Below are positions 52,193-63,032 of a stretch of 64,000 nt of DNA, one piece after another. Every line of letters starts with the position of its first letter. Position 1 is the first letter of the stretch. Where the stretch lies: the NCBI GenBank assembly GCA_016584305.1, contig JACEEZ010002677.1, positions 276,501-340,500 on the forward strand, written 5' to 3'. Source of the DNA: Chionoecetes opilio. Lineage: Eukaryota; Arthropoda; Malacostraca; Decapoda; Majidae. The notes beneath the pieces were generated by a model. The model had not been told where the DNA came from and did not search any database. It saw only the letters and a list, made by a program, of their open reading frames with translations. A program made the translations under genes and the position numbers.

Positions 52193-52684
52193 CTTGACCT
52201 TGAGAACACTGACCCACCTCAACAGCGGCCGAAACCCTTGGCGCAGCGTAATGCGGCCGCACCAAATGGGATCAATGAGCAAGAACCTTACGTATGCCCG
52301 TAGGTAACTAGAAATAGTGAACTGAATAGACAAGGGTGAGACAAAACGCATACATAGTAGTGTCGCAAAGTTTAAAGTGAATCAATGAGCAGTGCGAGAT
52401 ATTCATCACAAGCGAGACCACAAAAGGGTCGCATATGAACCAAGGATACTATATGTACTATTAAAGTATCCTTGCATTGAACCTTGCACCATCTACTGTT
52501 GCATCAAACGCCTTGCAAAGTTCCGATCAAGTTCTCAAGACGGAACATAGCTGGGGCGATACTTGACTTTGCCGCGGACACACGCGAGAGGCAGGGCGTG
52601 CAAGGGAGGTACACTACATGATGTAAGGAACCTACATGTCCACTGGCTATCCTCAAGGAAGGGATACATGTCTGCCAAGCTTTC

Positions 52685-52914
52685 ACTGGACTAGTTTATG
52701 GAAGCCTTTGTCGGGGAAAGTCGAGGAATATTGCAAGGCTAACAACATTGGATTCAACATTCTACTCCTGCTGGATGGTGATGCCCCTGGCGATTACGAG
52801 GACGGACAACCTAAAGTGAGGGTGGTGTTCTTGCCTCCCCACACAACCTCCCACGACCAGCAGGAGGTTACAGCAGTGGTCAAGGCAGCATATTATCGGC
52901 GACCATTCCGTTGA
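52685..52914 (+). pseudogene. pogo/Tigger (Jerky-type) transposase DDE-domain fragment
   Basis: Encodes LSGKVEEYCKANNIGFNILL, LLDGDAPGDYED then VRVVFLPPHTTSHDQQEVTA and VVKAAYYRR. The pattern LL..D.APGH..., V..LPPNTTS..QP.DQGVI..FK..Y is the CENP-B/Jerky-type DDE catalytic core; the catalytic Asp remains in LLDGDAPG but surrounding residues are changed. No ends found; remnant. Confidence 0.82.
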
Positions 52915-53477
52915 TTTGGTGATATGATGGAGAGGTCCTGGCCGAGCGGAACAGCAGGGAGGTGATGGTTGGGTCGCCCCTCGCCCCAACACAGCCTCGG
53001 AATCCAGGCCACCCTGGGGACCCCAACGCCCCCAACACAGGTAATTACGATGGTCTATTATGTTCTTTTCCTTGTAATTTCGATGTTTGTTTATATTTTG
53101 TGTGGAAGTGGAGGGGACAGAGATGGGGGATGGATGGAGAAAGGTAACTATTAAAAGGGAAGGAGGGGAGGGGGAGGGAGATAAAGGATCCTGTCATTCA
53201 TTAATTATCTCTCTCTATCTCTCTCTCTCTCTCTTGTGGTGGATGGTTGGTGGATACCGGATGGTTCACCGCGCCTGACCCCCCCCCCCCCCCCCACCAC
53301 AGTGACATGTCAGTCAGTCGGCATTCACAACTATATATCCGGGACGTAACTCCATTTCGATGCGAAGAGAACAAAGCAGTTACGAGGGTAAATAGTCGCG
53401 TGAATACATGGAAGAATGGTGACAGCAAGAGGTGGGAGTGGAGAGACGAGTGTGTTACCAGGCAGATGGAGTGGCAT
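52915..53477. other. no gene recognised; simple repeats
   Basis: (CT)n at 53208-53234, C15 run at 53279-53295 and G-rich patch near 53160. Confidence 0.4.
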
Positions 53478-53740
53478 TAGAACATAAGGAAGCTACAAGA
53501 GGCCGTGAAACCTACACGTGGTAGTTCCTGTTACTTAACACTACCTACATCCACCTTTCATCCCCATCCATTGATTTATCTAGCCTCCTTTTAAAGCCCT
53601 CTAAAGACTCTGCACTAACTACCTGTCTACTGAGTCCATTCCAATCATTTACCACCCTATTTGTGAACCAGTTTTTCCCTATTTTTTTCTTAATCTACGC
53701 TTTCCCAACTTGAATCCGTTACTTCTTGTTCTACCCTAGT
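53478..53740 (-). mobile_element. LINE C-terminus and 3' end (TAGTTCCTGTTACTTAACAC family), copy
   Basis: Minus strand covers SNGFKLGKRRL..K, F.NRVVNDWNGLSRQVVSAE and SLEGFKRRLDK, then the 3' UTR. Longest minus-strand copy of the family in this window, matching 35010-35312. Confidence 0.85.
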
Positions 53741-54225
53741 TATTAGCTGGCTGGTTAGCTGGTTATTGTGACTGAGGTAAGAAGGGACTCAGGGGTACTA
53801 GGATAAAGGACTAGACCAGCCAGTTGTGCCTCCCCCCCCCCCCTTGTTTATCCGGCAGGTGTGTGGGTGAACGCCGATCCAAGGCTGCCCCCAATCTCTA
53901 TAAGAAGACGACTCCTATCTCAAGGTGGAGCTCAAACACGGGTAGGGTCAAAGACTCAAAGGGCGAGATTATCTTTCTTGTTAGTTGATTGGCTTGTAAG
54001 AAAAATAAACCAAATAAGTATCAAACTCGTGCCCTGCGTTGGTGACGTGGCACGTGGTCTCGGCGGAACACTTGAGGAGTGCGGCAGAGATTCGGTATCC
54101 CCGGCAACCAGAGGATGGGTGGTACTTACGTAATAAACAATCATTAAAAGGAGTCCACAGCTTCTGCCGCGGCCGTTCACGTGAGCCGCCAAGACGTGGT
54201 TTGCTTCTAGATCAATTAACTTTTT

Positions 54226-54362
54226 TTTAATGGTGATAGATGCTCATGGTTAATTTTAATGGTGATAGATGGTCATGGTTAATTTTAATGGTGATAGATG
54301 GTCATGGTTAATTTTAATGGTGATAGATGGTCATGGTTAATTTTAATGGTGATAGCTGGTCA
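54226..54362. repeat. 29-bp tandem repeat, about five copies
   Basis: Unit TTAATTTTAATGGTGATAGA + TGGTCATGG, near-identical. Confidence 0.92.
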
Positions 54363-54530
54363 GTTAATCTTAGTTCGTTTCACGTCGCCCATTGACAACT
54401 CTTCATCACCGCCACCACAGCCTTCTACATTGTAACATTACGACAGTCTACAAGGGAGCAGTCACTCACCTGCGACCACTGTAAGCTTGACAAAATAAGC
54501 CCAGTGTGAGGGCAGTCACGTTCAAGGCCT

Positions 54531-54706
54531 GACACAGGCCTTAGCACGCTCGGCTCACAACCGAGAAGTCCCGGGTTCGATGTGGGATTCGGGTGGTCTT
54601 TCTTAAAACCCGAGCCCCTGTCCACCCAATGTGGGTACCGGGTGTTAGCCGGGTGTTTGTGACCCCCCTTCCGGGGTGGTGGCTTCGGCCAACACTAAGC
54701 TGCAGC
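54531..54706 (+). mobile_element. tRNA-Val-derived SINE (family 2), truncated and damaged
   Basis: AGCACGCTCGGCTCACAACC, GAGAAGTCCCGGGTTCGATG, CCGAGCCCCTGTCCACCCAA and GGGTGGTGGCTTCGGCCAAC match the 20383-20667 copy. The tRNA A box and the LINE-like tail are both missing. Confidence 0.82.
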
Positions 54707-54888
54707 GGTAGATCACTATGGCTCTGAGGAATTGTATATCCTCTAAACAAACAAACAAGCCTCTCCTTGCAGCTGTTATCCCTGCCACCTTGGGAAGAAA
54801 ACGGGTCTGCTAGCCTAGATCAGCTTTGTGTAAGCCTAGCGTCGGGGTCACAGGGGACGCGAGGCGGCACAGTAATAACAGTAATAAC

Positions 54889-56338
54889 CAGTGGTGGGCA
54901 GCGATAAATTTTGCGATAAAGCGATAACGATAAAGCGATACATTTTTCCGCTAAGTCCTATAACGATAAAGCGATAAATTTCCAAAATAGCTTAAAGCGA
55001 TAAGCGATAAATCCTGCGATAAATCCAAAAATACTCTATTTTTGCTACTTATGCATTTAAAAACCTCTTTTTTACACTTAAAACACCATATATTACTTAA
55101 TAAAAGACTAAAGGACCCGAAATTAACATTTTATTACTTTATAACAACATTTAATGAAGACAAATTAACAAAACTATCACAGCACAACATCACAAACACA
55201 AATACAACAATTTAAAACATCTCCTCATCCTCCTCATCCACCCCCCTTGGCACCTTGAACTTCTGCTTGAGGAGGTGGAGGTTTCCCTTCAGAAACACCA
55301 GGTACTCAAAGTTGTCCTCACTGAGGCACGCCCTCTTTGGCCTCAGGACGTCCCCAGCTGTGCTGAATAATCGCTCCACTGCTGCTGAGCTTGGGATCCC
55401 AGTGTTGTACTTGATGAAGAGGGACACCCACTGGTCCCTATACTTTGCTGGGAAGTGCGACTTCTTCAGTGTTGCCTGCAACAATTACAAATATTTAATT
55501 TATATTATCGCAATATTACATTTGTTAGCGCAATTATCGCAACATTTTATCGCAACATTACATTTGCTAGTATGTAAGAACAAAGCAATAAGTTTTAAGC
55601 ACAATAGTCTTATTACCTCCTTGCTCCTCTTCCAAGCCAGCAGCTCCTTCTTGATGTCCTCTTCCAGGTCGTCCTCCTGGTCAGCCTGGGTTGTGTCACA
55701 CAGCTCTGCAAATGGGTCGGCGCTAACCTCCTCATGCTCCTCCATTGCCTCCATGTCCTGGCTGTTGTCTTTCTCTTCTGTCTCTTGCCTGATGAGCGCC
55801 TTCATCTCCTTCACAATCCTCTGGAAGATTTCTTCCTTCATGTTGGGGGCCACAGAGTTGAATGTGCGCGCGAGATGAATGAACGCGCGAGGCGCACCTC
55901 AAAACGCAAAAAATATATAAAACTAATATATATTAATTAGATATTTAGTTAAGATAGCAATATACAATAAGAATTAAGTATATATAAGTTATAACACACA
56001 AAGAAGCTTTGGATCGCTGGTAGCACAATGAAACACAGAGCTGAGATCAGATGCGTCCAGTTTGGGGGGCTATTCAAAGAAACTGACAACAGAAGCGCGG
56101 GCCGCCAGGCGCCTGGCCGCATCTGTTTGCCGCGTAACAATGAGCCTGTAACCTCCCGCCGTAACGGTTTTTCGTCTTCTACTTTATCGCTGGATTTATC
56201 GCGGGAAATTTGAAAGCGATAAATATAAGCGATAAGTTTTTCCGGTCTTGCGATAAACGATAAGCGGTAAATTTTCGGTTAAAGCGATATTATCGCTTTA
56301 TCGCATTATCGCTTTACTTATCGCAACGCCCACGACTG
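54889..56338 (-). mobile_element. hAT DNA transposon, internally deleted, with exact 8-bp target duplication
   Basis: Ends CAGTGGTGGGCAGCGATAA and (inverted) CAGTCGTGGGCGTTGCGATAA; flanked by GTAATAAC at 54881-54888 and 56339-56346, the 8-bp duplication expected of hAT. Both subterminal ~130 bp are packed with GCGATAA motifs, probable transposase-binding sites (inference). It carries a two-exon minus-strand ORF but lacks the catalytic core, so it is non-autonomous. Confidence 0.93.
55212..55853 (-). CDS. hAT-derived two-exon ORF with C-terminal dimerisation domain
   Basis: Exon 1 (about 55841 down to 55617) encodes MKEEIFQRIVKEMKALIRQE ... ELLAWKRSKE and ends GAG/GTAATA. Exon 2 (55475-55212) opens after TTGCAG with ATLKKSHFPAKYRDQWVSLF and contains TGIPSSAAVERLFSTAGDVL, the hAT dimerisation motif (P.SSA.VER.FS.AG). 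Phases match. The DDE/RNase-H-like core between them is absent, leaving a protein of roughly 165 residues that could only dimerise. Whether it is expressed is unknown. Confidence 0.75.
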
Positions 56339-56779
56339 GTAATAACACCTGCAGACTTGATCTCGCCTCCAAGTACTACACTAGGACGAAGGCCACGCAG
56401 CTGAACACAAGCGGTGGGGGATACCAAGGCTGCCTCAGTACCGCTTAAGCTCCCTTCACACATTCCATAATCGAACCACGATAGCGCCACCAATTTGATT
56501 ATTGACGCTATCGTGAAATTTGACCATGATAAACGCAGACCACGATAGCCTCACAACAATGTCACGCTGCCTGTACGTATGTGTCATGACGGTCGTAAGA
56601 TGGTCACAATGGAGTCATGACAGCTGTAAGACTATGTCACGAGTGGAAAATCAACGGTCATTTTGTTGTCACAATAGAGCTACGATAACCACGACAGTGC
56701 CATGAACGTATCACGATAGCGTCAAGAGCTAGCAACATGCCTCACACGTGGGTGGGTGTTGCCATGGTGATGGAGAAGG

Positions 56780-57240
56780 AAGGGGGGCTAGAGATAAAGG
56801 TGGGAGAAACAGGTGGGTGTTGGTGTGGAAAAGGCGGGGAAACGGGGGAGAGGGGTTGTAATAAAGTTGGTGTGGGTGGGGAAACGGGGGGGAGGGGAGT
56901 TGGGGATGTAGAAGGCGTTGTTGTTGTTGGGGATGTTAGTGGTTAAAAGGGGGGGGGGTGGGGGTGTCACCATGTGGTGAGGGAGTAGAGAGTCGATGGG
57001 GGGGTCACCACGTGGTGAGGGAGTAGGGGGGTAGGGAGTCGAGGGGGGGGTCACCTCGTGGTGAGGGAGTAGGGGGGTAGGAGTCGAGGGGGGGTGTCAC
57101 CTCGTGGTGAGGGAGTAGGGGGTAGGGAGTCGAGGGGGGTGTCACCTCGTGGTGAGGGAGTAGGGGGGTAGGGAGTCGAGGGTGGGTGGAGGTGAATGAG
57201 AAAGGGGAAAGGGGGGAGAAGGCGGAAGGGGGGGAAGGTA
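56780..57240. repeat. G-rich minisatellite (about 45-bp units)
   Basis: From 56960 units read GTCACCTCGTGGTGAGGGAG + TAGGGGGGTAGGGAGTCGAG + GGGGG, about five copies with variable G-runs; preceded by a related GGGGAAACGGGGG region. Many G4 runs on the + strand. Confidence 0.85.
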
Positions 57241-57353
57241 GGGTTGAAGGCGCGCGTAACGTTTTTTTATCGTCACGATAGACATACGACGATCACGATA
57301 GTATTACGAAGCTGCTACATAGATAACGATAGCGTCACGATAGACTTACGATA

Positions 57354-58953
57354 GCGCTGTGGCAGTGGATGCCGATCCTCCCATTGACGAAACCGCACCC
57401 TCTCTTGACGAAGTCAGAGAGGCTGTAGCAAAGTTGAAGGGTGGAAAGGCAGCTGGTGTTTGTAATATCAGTGCGGAGCTCCTCAAAGTTGGGGGTGAGG
57501 CCATGATCCGCGGGTTGCATGCTGTCCTGACTGCCGTGTGGCAATCAGGTACCATTCCTCCTGACTGGAAAAGGGGGCTGGTCGTCCCTATCTGGAAAGG
57601 GAAAGGGGACCGTCAGGACTGCAACAATTACCGCGGTATTACACTGCTCAGCGTACCAGGCAAGGTGCTTGCCCATCTATTGCTGACACGAATTCGCAGT
57701 CATCTGGTGAAGCATCAGAGACCTCAGCAGTCTGGGTTCACGCCTGGTAAGTCAACAACGGACCGTATCCTAGCGCTTCGTGTCCTGGTGGAACGCCGAC
57801 GTGAGTTTCGACAGGGGATGCTTGCAGCCTATGTTGATCTCAAGAAGGCGTTTGACTCAGTGCATCGTGAGTCACTCTGGGATCTTCTGCGACTTCGAGG
57901 GATTCCTGCAAGGACTATTGGTTTGATAACTGGTCTGTATTCTGGGACTGAGAGTGCTGTGAAGTGTGGGGCAGGTGTATCCAGCTTCTTTCCTGTGAAT
58001 ACAGGAGTGAGGCAGGGGTGCGTCCTTGCCCCATAACTTTTCAACGCTTGTATGGACTGGGTATTGGACAAGGTTGTAGATCAAAGTGATTGTGGAGCAT
58101 CCGTCGGCAACACCAAGATCACTGATCTTGTTTTTGCCGATGATGCAGTAATCTTTGCTGAGTCGCTGGAGGTCCTGGTGATGGCTCTCGAGGCGCTGCA
58201 CGAGGAGGCAAAGCCTTTGGGACTTGAGGTCTCCTGGCTCAAGACCAAGGTCCAGGTATTTGGAGACTTACTAGATGAAGCAGTACAGTCTGTTCATGCG
58301 TGTGGCGAGGACATTGAGATCTTGGAAAGTTTTACATACCTTGGTAGCGCAGTCCATAATGACGGCGGGTCACGTCAAGAAGTCTTACGACGGATTGGCA
58401 TAGCCCACGGTGTTATGGACTCGCTCAGCGGGAGTATTTGGCGTTGTCGGTACCTGTGCAGGAGGACAAAGATCCGGATCTTCAAGTCGCTTGTGATCCC
58501 TGTCTTACTCTATGGTTGTGAGATATGGACACTAAATAGTGACTTGAAGAGACGAATCAATGCCTTTGGTAATAAGTGTCTTCGGAGAATCATGGGGTAT
58601 CGCTGGGATGATTACGTGTCAAATCAGCGATTGCACCGTGAGACTGAATCGAGGCCTATTACCTGCATAGTCCGTCAGCGCCAACTTCGGCTATATGGGC
58701 ATGTGGCACGCTACCCTGAAACCGACCCTTCCCATCGGGTTGTATCTGTAAGAGACAATCCGGCGTGGAGGAGGCCAAGGGGGGCGCCCACAAGGCTCTT
58801 GGCTGGGGCAAGTTGATGTTTCTTGTCGAGAGCTGCTTGGTATGGGAAAGGAGCCTGCATGGGAACTCGCGCGTGGTGACCCCCGGGAGTGGCGTCGTAG
58901 GGTGGGCGAGGCGACGCGCCCCCCGGCGTATGCCCCCAATGATTGATTGATTG
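57354..58953 (+). mobile_element. RTE/jockey-like LINE, reverse transcriptase with one in-frame stop
   Basis: 5'-truncated. Encodes DEVREAVAKLKGGKAAGVCN, NNYRGITLLSVPGKVLAHLL, QSGFTPGKSTTDRILALRVL, YVDLKKAFDSVHRESLWDLL (RT block with catalytic Asp), GVRQGCVLAP, then TAA at 58034-58036 where Ser/Thr-LFN is usual, then DLVFADDAVIF (the FADD catalytic box). The C-terminal LLYGCEIWTLN..LRRIMGYRWDD domain follows, a frameshift near 58790, and the element ends in (TGAT)n at about 58953. Partner of the 50125-50763 copy. Confidence 0.9.
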
Positions 58954-59129
58954 CGTTGGGTACACAAATCGGAGAGCTTCCCGATTTTTTAGTGCACGCA
59001 CTAACTTTTTGTGGCCTCGGTACGCTCGGCCAAGCGCGTCACGGTGGACCCATAACCAGGACCATGACGGCGTTGCGCATTGCATTGTTGGCGCGTTCGT
59101 GGTTCGATTATGGAATGTGTGAAGGGGGC

Positions 59130-59628
59130 TTTAGGCGTGCCAAGGAAAACTAAGCATGAAACTGTAGAATGACAAACTAAACCCACGGCTGAATACGACT
59201 AACAAATCAGCTGCCGACTGCAAGACAGCTGATTCTTGTCACCTGCCGTCAGGCAGACTGACTCTTGTCAGCTGCCGTGAACCTTGACAACAAATGTCAA
59301 ACACAGAGCGCCGCAACAGCCAGCCACGTTTGGTAATGTGTGGCCACGCTGGCAGGAAAGGCGCCAAAAGGTGAAATACATCAGTGGATGTAGGCTACAC
59401 ACTTTGTAAAGGATGAACAATGTCGTATTGAGTGTGTGTGAGGCATCAAAAGTGTGTTTATTCCTTTCCACCTCACTACTAATGAGGTTACAGGGTTACA
59501 TGACTCATGAACACTGCAGCGCCTGGTGGGACAGCCTTGCCTCCCCCCGGCCTCGCTGCTCCCGAATGTGGTTGGCGAGTGCCCAGTGCCCACTGCCGAG
59601 TGGTCTCTCTTTATGTGACGTCACGGGG

Positions 59629-59701
<73 letters not shown>

Positions 59702-60618
59702 TCATGAATGAGGCCATCAGTAATATATTGTCCCAGGCTCGGGTTCACTTTGGCCTGCGCACTATGCTGGGACGTGGCTCAAGACCTTGGTGGATCCACA
59801 AAGAAAACAAGAGTTATGCCGTGAAAAAGAAACAAGTATTTAGGTGGGTCGCCAAGGACGATGACGATGTAAATATTGAGCGTTGAGTTGATTGTGATGA
59901 CGGGAACGCAACAGCTGTATGTCGCCTCTTCAACTACCAGCGATAAACAAAGAGTTTATATACTTTTATCTCTTTCACTATATTTTCATAACCCTACTAA
60001 AACATTTATCATTTATTTTCACTTTCCCTTCATTGATTCCTTCCTTGTGTCAGGCCTTTCATCCCTGCTATCACAAATAATATATAGCCACTGAAAGCTA
60101 CAGGCGGGAGGAACAATGAAACATAACACAAAAGGTTACAGAACATTCCTCCCACTCCTATCACGGCTACCCCCACACATAATATCTATAATTATTAATG
60201 TTCCTTCTCAGTTGACATGTGCCTCAGCCTAAAGGAACATACACACAACTTCTATTATAACTCAAGGTCTGACCTAGAAACTCGACCTACAATTTGAAGG
60301 CATTGTTGCTTGCTTGGGTGCGAATAATGTAGCATGTGGCCTATGTAACCTATTGAATGTGGCCATGTAGCCTCTTAAAGGAACATACTCACACACAACT
60401 ATTAAAACACTCAAGGTCTCCCTAAAAACCCAAAAAGTTTTATGTATCTCGGCCCACGACCTACGATATGAAGGCAGTGTTGCTGCTTGGGTACGAATAG
60501 TGTGGGATGTGGCAACGCTGTATCACACCCCCACGCTTGGAGGTCCCCAGCAAGGGCGAGGACGAAGTGGCTCAATACTGGCGGCACGTCGTGATGTGTG
60601 TGCTGTGAGTGCTCTCTC
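59130..60618. other. no gene recognised; (GA)n tract
   Basis: (GA)n of ~66 bp at 59632-59697. A duplicated GCTGCCGACTGCAAGACAGC / CAGCTGCCGTGAACC patch near 59210-59290, and an imperfect duplication of AAAGGAACATAC ... ACTCAAGGTCT blocks around 60230-60500. No coding signal. Confidence 0.4.
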
Positions 60619-60848
60619 TCAATGATATACCGATACAGTTTAAGTATGAATCTCTCTCTCTCTCAATGATATACCGATACAATTTAAGTATGAATCTCTC
60701 TCTCTCTCTCAATGATATACCGATACAGTTTAAGTATGAATCTCTCTCTCTCTCTCAATGATATACCGATACAATTTAAGTATGAATCTCTCTCTCTCTC
60801 AATGATATACCGATACAGTTTAAGTATGAATCTCTCTCTCTCTCTCTC
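60619..60848. repeat. ~47-bp composite repeat with embedded (CT)n, five copies
   Basis: Unit AATGATATACCGATACAGTT + TAAGTATGAA followed by TCTCTCTC of variable length; A/G variant alternates (CAATTT vs CAGTTT) from unit to unit, suggesting a dimeric higher-order step. Confidence 0.92.
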
Positions 60849-61297
60849 AGAAGTAAAGGAAGGATCTCTTGCTACACACAGTACACACACACACACACAC
60901 ACGTCTTGGTAATGTCGAAACAGTGCAGTTATTATGTGTACAATGTTAATTTGTTAAAAATGTGATGAAAAACTCTTGCCACTTAAAACAGGAAGCTTCA
61001 TATTGTTGTGGTTCGCTTAGCACTTTCGTTGTTGGGCGGTGATAACGGTCAATTAAGCTGATAAGGATATCGCTGTATACGTCAATTAACCGCACATTCG
61101 CTTGCATAAATCGTAGGAAAGGCACCTCTCTCTCTCTCTCATTTTAAAGATAAGAAAAAAACCACACGATACACACTAATTATTATCGAGGTCAAACGTG
61201 CTGGACTTTTTGTGTCAGCATTTCTTTCTCACTCATGGCACTAAAGTTTTCTAGGTTAGAGGTCAAGGTTTATTACTAAGTACTAACACAACAAGTC

Positions 61298-61301
<4 letters not shown>

Positions 61302-61383
<82 letters not shown>
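61302..61383. repeat. (GT)n microsatellite
   Basis: About 80 bp of uninterrupted GT. Confidence 0.96.
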
Positions 61384-61384
<1 letters not shown>

Positions 61385-61542
61385 TTTACGTAAAGTGAAT
61401 GCAAGTGCGGAGGAAAGGTTTCAAACTCGCACATATCGAAGCTAGCAACTCACGTCTTCTCTACTAGGCTAAAAGTTAACCAGATTGCATTGATACACAG
61501 TTCAAGTTTCAATGTGTAACTAAGGCATTGTCAAACCTCGTG

Positions 61543-61547
<5 letters not shown>

Positions 61548-61610
<63 letters not shown>
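61548..61610. repeat. (GA)n microsatellite
   Basis: About 62 bp of uninterrupted GA. Confidence 0.96.
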
Positions 61611-61612
<2 letters not shown>

Positions 61613-61852
61613 TGCACTACCTTCACTTTTCATCCTATCATGTGTAGTTTATCAGGTAAGGAAGGGAAGTCCTGGCAATATGATAGCACAGCAGGCAAAG
61701 CTCCCGCGGGTACCAGCTGACCGGCACACGAGGCGAAACGGACCCAAGAGCGTGGGAAAGTGTGGGAACTTGTTTTGACTTGACCTACACAGTGACGATA
61801 CACCTCCCTTCCTTGGGGCGACGCGACCATCCCGCGGCGAGGGAATGTAGTA

Positions 61853-62175
61853 AAAAATGTCACTGTAGAAAATGTCACTGTACAAAATGTCTGCAAAAAA
61901 TGTCACTGTACAAAATGTCACTGTAAAAAATTGTCACTAAAAAATGTCACTGGAGAAAATGTCACTGGAGAAAATGTCTGCAAAAAATGTCACTACAAAA
62001 TGTCTGCAAAAAATGTCACTGTAAAAAATGTCTGCAAAAAATGTCACTGAAGAAAATGTCTGCAAAAACTGTCACTGTACAAAATGTCACTGTAAAAAAT
62101 GTCTGCAAAAAATGTCACTAAAAAATGTCACTGTAAAAAGTTGAACTTGAGAAAATGTCACTAAAAAATATCACT
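61853..62175. repeat. degenerate AAAATGTCACTGTA / AAAATGTCTGCA tandem repeat
   Basis: About 22 short units of 11-15 bp alternating between AAAATGTCACTGTA-type and AAAAAATGTCTGCA-type. Loosely periodic with indels; no coding meaning seen. Confidence 0.85.
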
Positions 62176-62590
62176 GTCCAGGTTAAGTTAGTGACCTAGC
62201 GGGGGGTTCTGGGGGGCCGCAGCCCCAGTTTAGGTCACCCCAAAAATAGCTGGGGTGGCGAGTCTTCTGAGATCCACAGAAAGTATACCCCCAATTGTGC
62301 AGATAATTATGGTCCAATAGTAAAACATGTACAAATTTTTCATGCAAATCTACCAGTAGCATTTTTCATAGGTAATCCTACTTACAAACACACTCATACA
62401 CTATATAGGCGGAGGCAAGGCCTTGGGCGGAGGTAAATACGTAGTTCATTCTTTCTTCAAATATTGCCTAAAATTGAATACGGCAAGGAATACATTAAGT
62501 TGCGAATAGCCATTGTGGAAAAAGGTGAAGCAAGTAATAGTAACAATGATGTGATGTTAGGCAGCGATCGAGGCGAGTGGCGGTGTTATA
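62176..62590. other. no gene recognised; GC-rich hairpin-like patch
   Basis: 62199-62245 has GACCTAGCGGGGGGTTCTGG then GGGGCCGCAGCCCCAGTTTA, able to form a GC-rich hairpin. The rest is AT-rich. Confidence 0.4.
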
Positions 62591-62937
62591 CGAGATCCCT
62601 GTTGAGTTGGCCTTCTGCGCATGCGCGGCGCCGCGTCAACACAGCAGCAGTTACCGTTTAGTTAGGTAATGGTCAGGTTAATAAGTTTTTACCTAGCTGT
62701 TTCTGTATACTTAACCTAACCTAACCTGACAGCAGGGACCGTTAGGTTAGGTAAAGGTCAGGTCAGGTTAGGCAAATAAGCTTTTAGCTATATTTCTCTA
62801 TACCTGACCTAACCTAACATTTTGCCTGTTTTTCTGTATAACTAACCTAACCTGACCTTTCCCTAACCTTACGGTCACTGCTGCTGTGTAGAAGCGCCGC
62901 CACGCATAAGCAGAAGACCAACTGAACAGGGGTCTCG
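62591..62937. mobile_element. foldback element with ~90-bp imperfect inverted arms and TTAGGT/ACCTAA-rich centre
   Basis: Left arm CGAGATCCCTGTTGAGTTGG ... ACACAGCAGCAGTTACCG pairs with right arm (inverted) CGAGACCCCTGTTCAGTTGG ... ACACAGCAGCAGTGACCG. The centre holds alternating GGTTAGGT/AAGGTCAGG and CCTAACCTAACCTGAC blocks that are themselves inverted. No ORF. Target duplication not evident. Confidence 0.8.
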
Positions 62938-63032
62938 CAACTCAGGGATTTCGCATAACAGCGGCAGGAAGTGTAGCGCCGCGGCACGTGAGGCGGCGCT
63001 CACGTGCCGCGGCTGTCAAGGGTACACAGAGG

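Larger units (their letters stand above)
56449..59129. mobile_element. DNA element with 40-bp terminal inverted repeats enclosing a LINE and a G-rich minisatellite
   Basis: Left end GCTCCCTTCACACATTCCAT + AATCGAACCACGATAGCGCC pairs with the right end (inverted) GCCCCCTTCACACATTCCAT + AATCGAACCACGAACGCGCC: 37 of 40 match. Flanks are TTAA (56445-56448) and TTTA (59130-59133). Interior near the left end is dotted with CACGATAG/CTATCGTG motifs (56490-56730 and 57270-57355). No transposase of its own is seen; superfamily unassigned. Confidence 0.75.

Noticed and set aside
62700..62880. Interstitial arthropod telomere repeat (TTAGG)n
   Set aside because: Blocks are GGTTAGGT and AAGGTCAGG in both orientations inside a foldback element, never more than two TTAGG-type units in a row.
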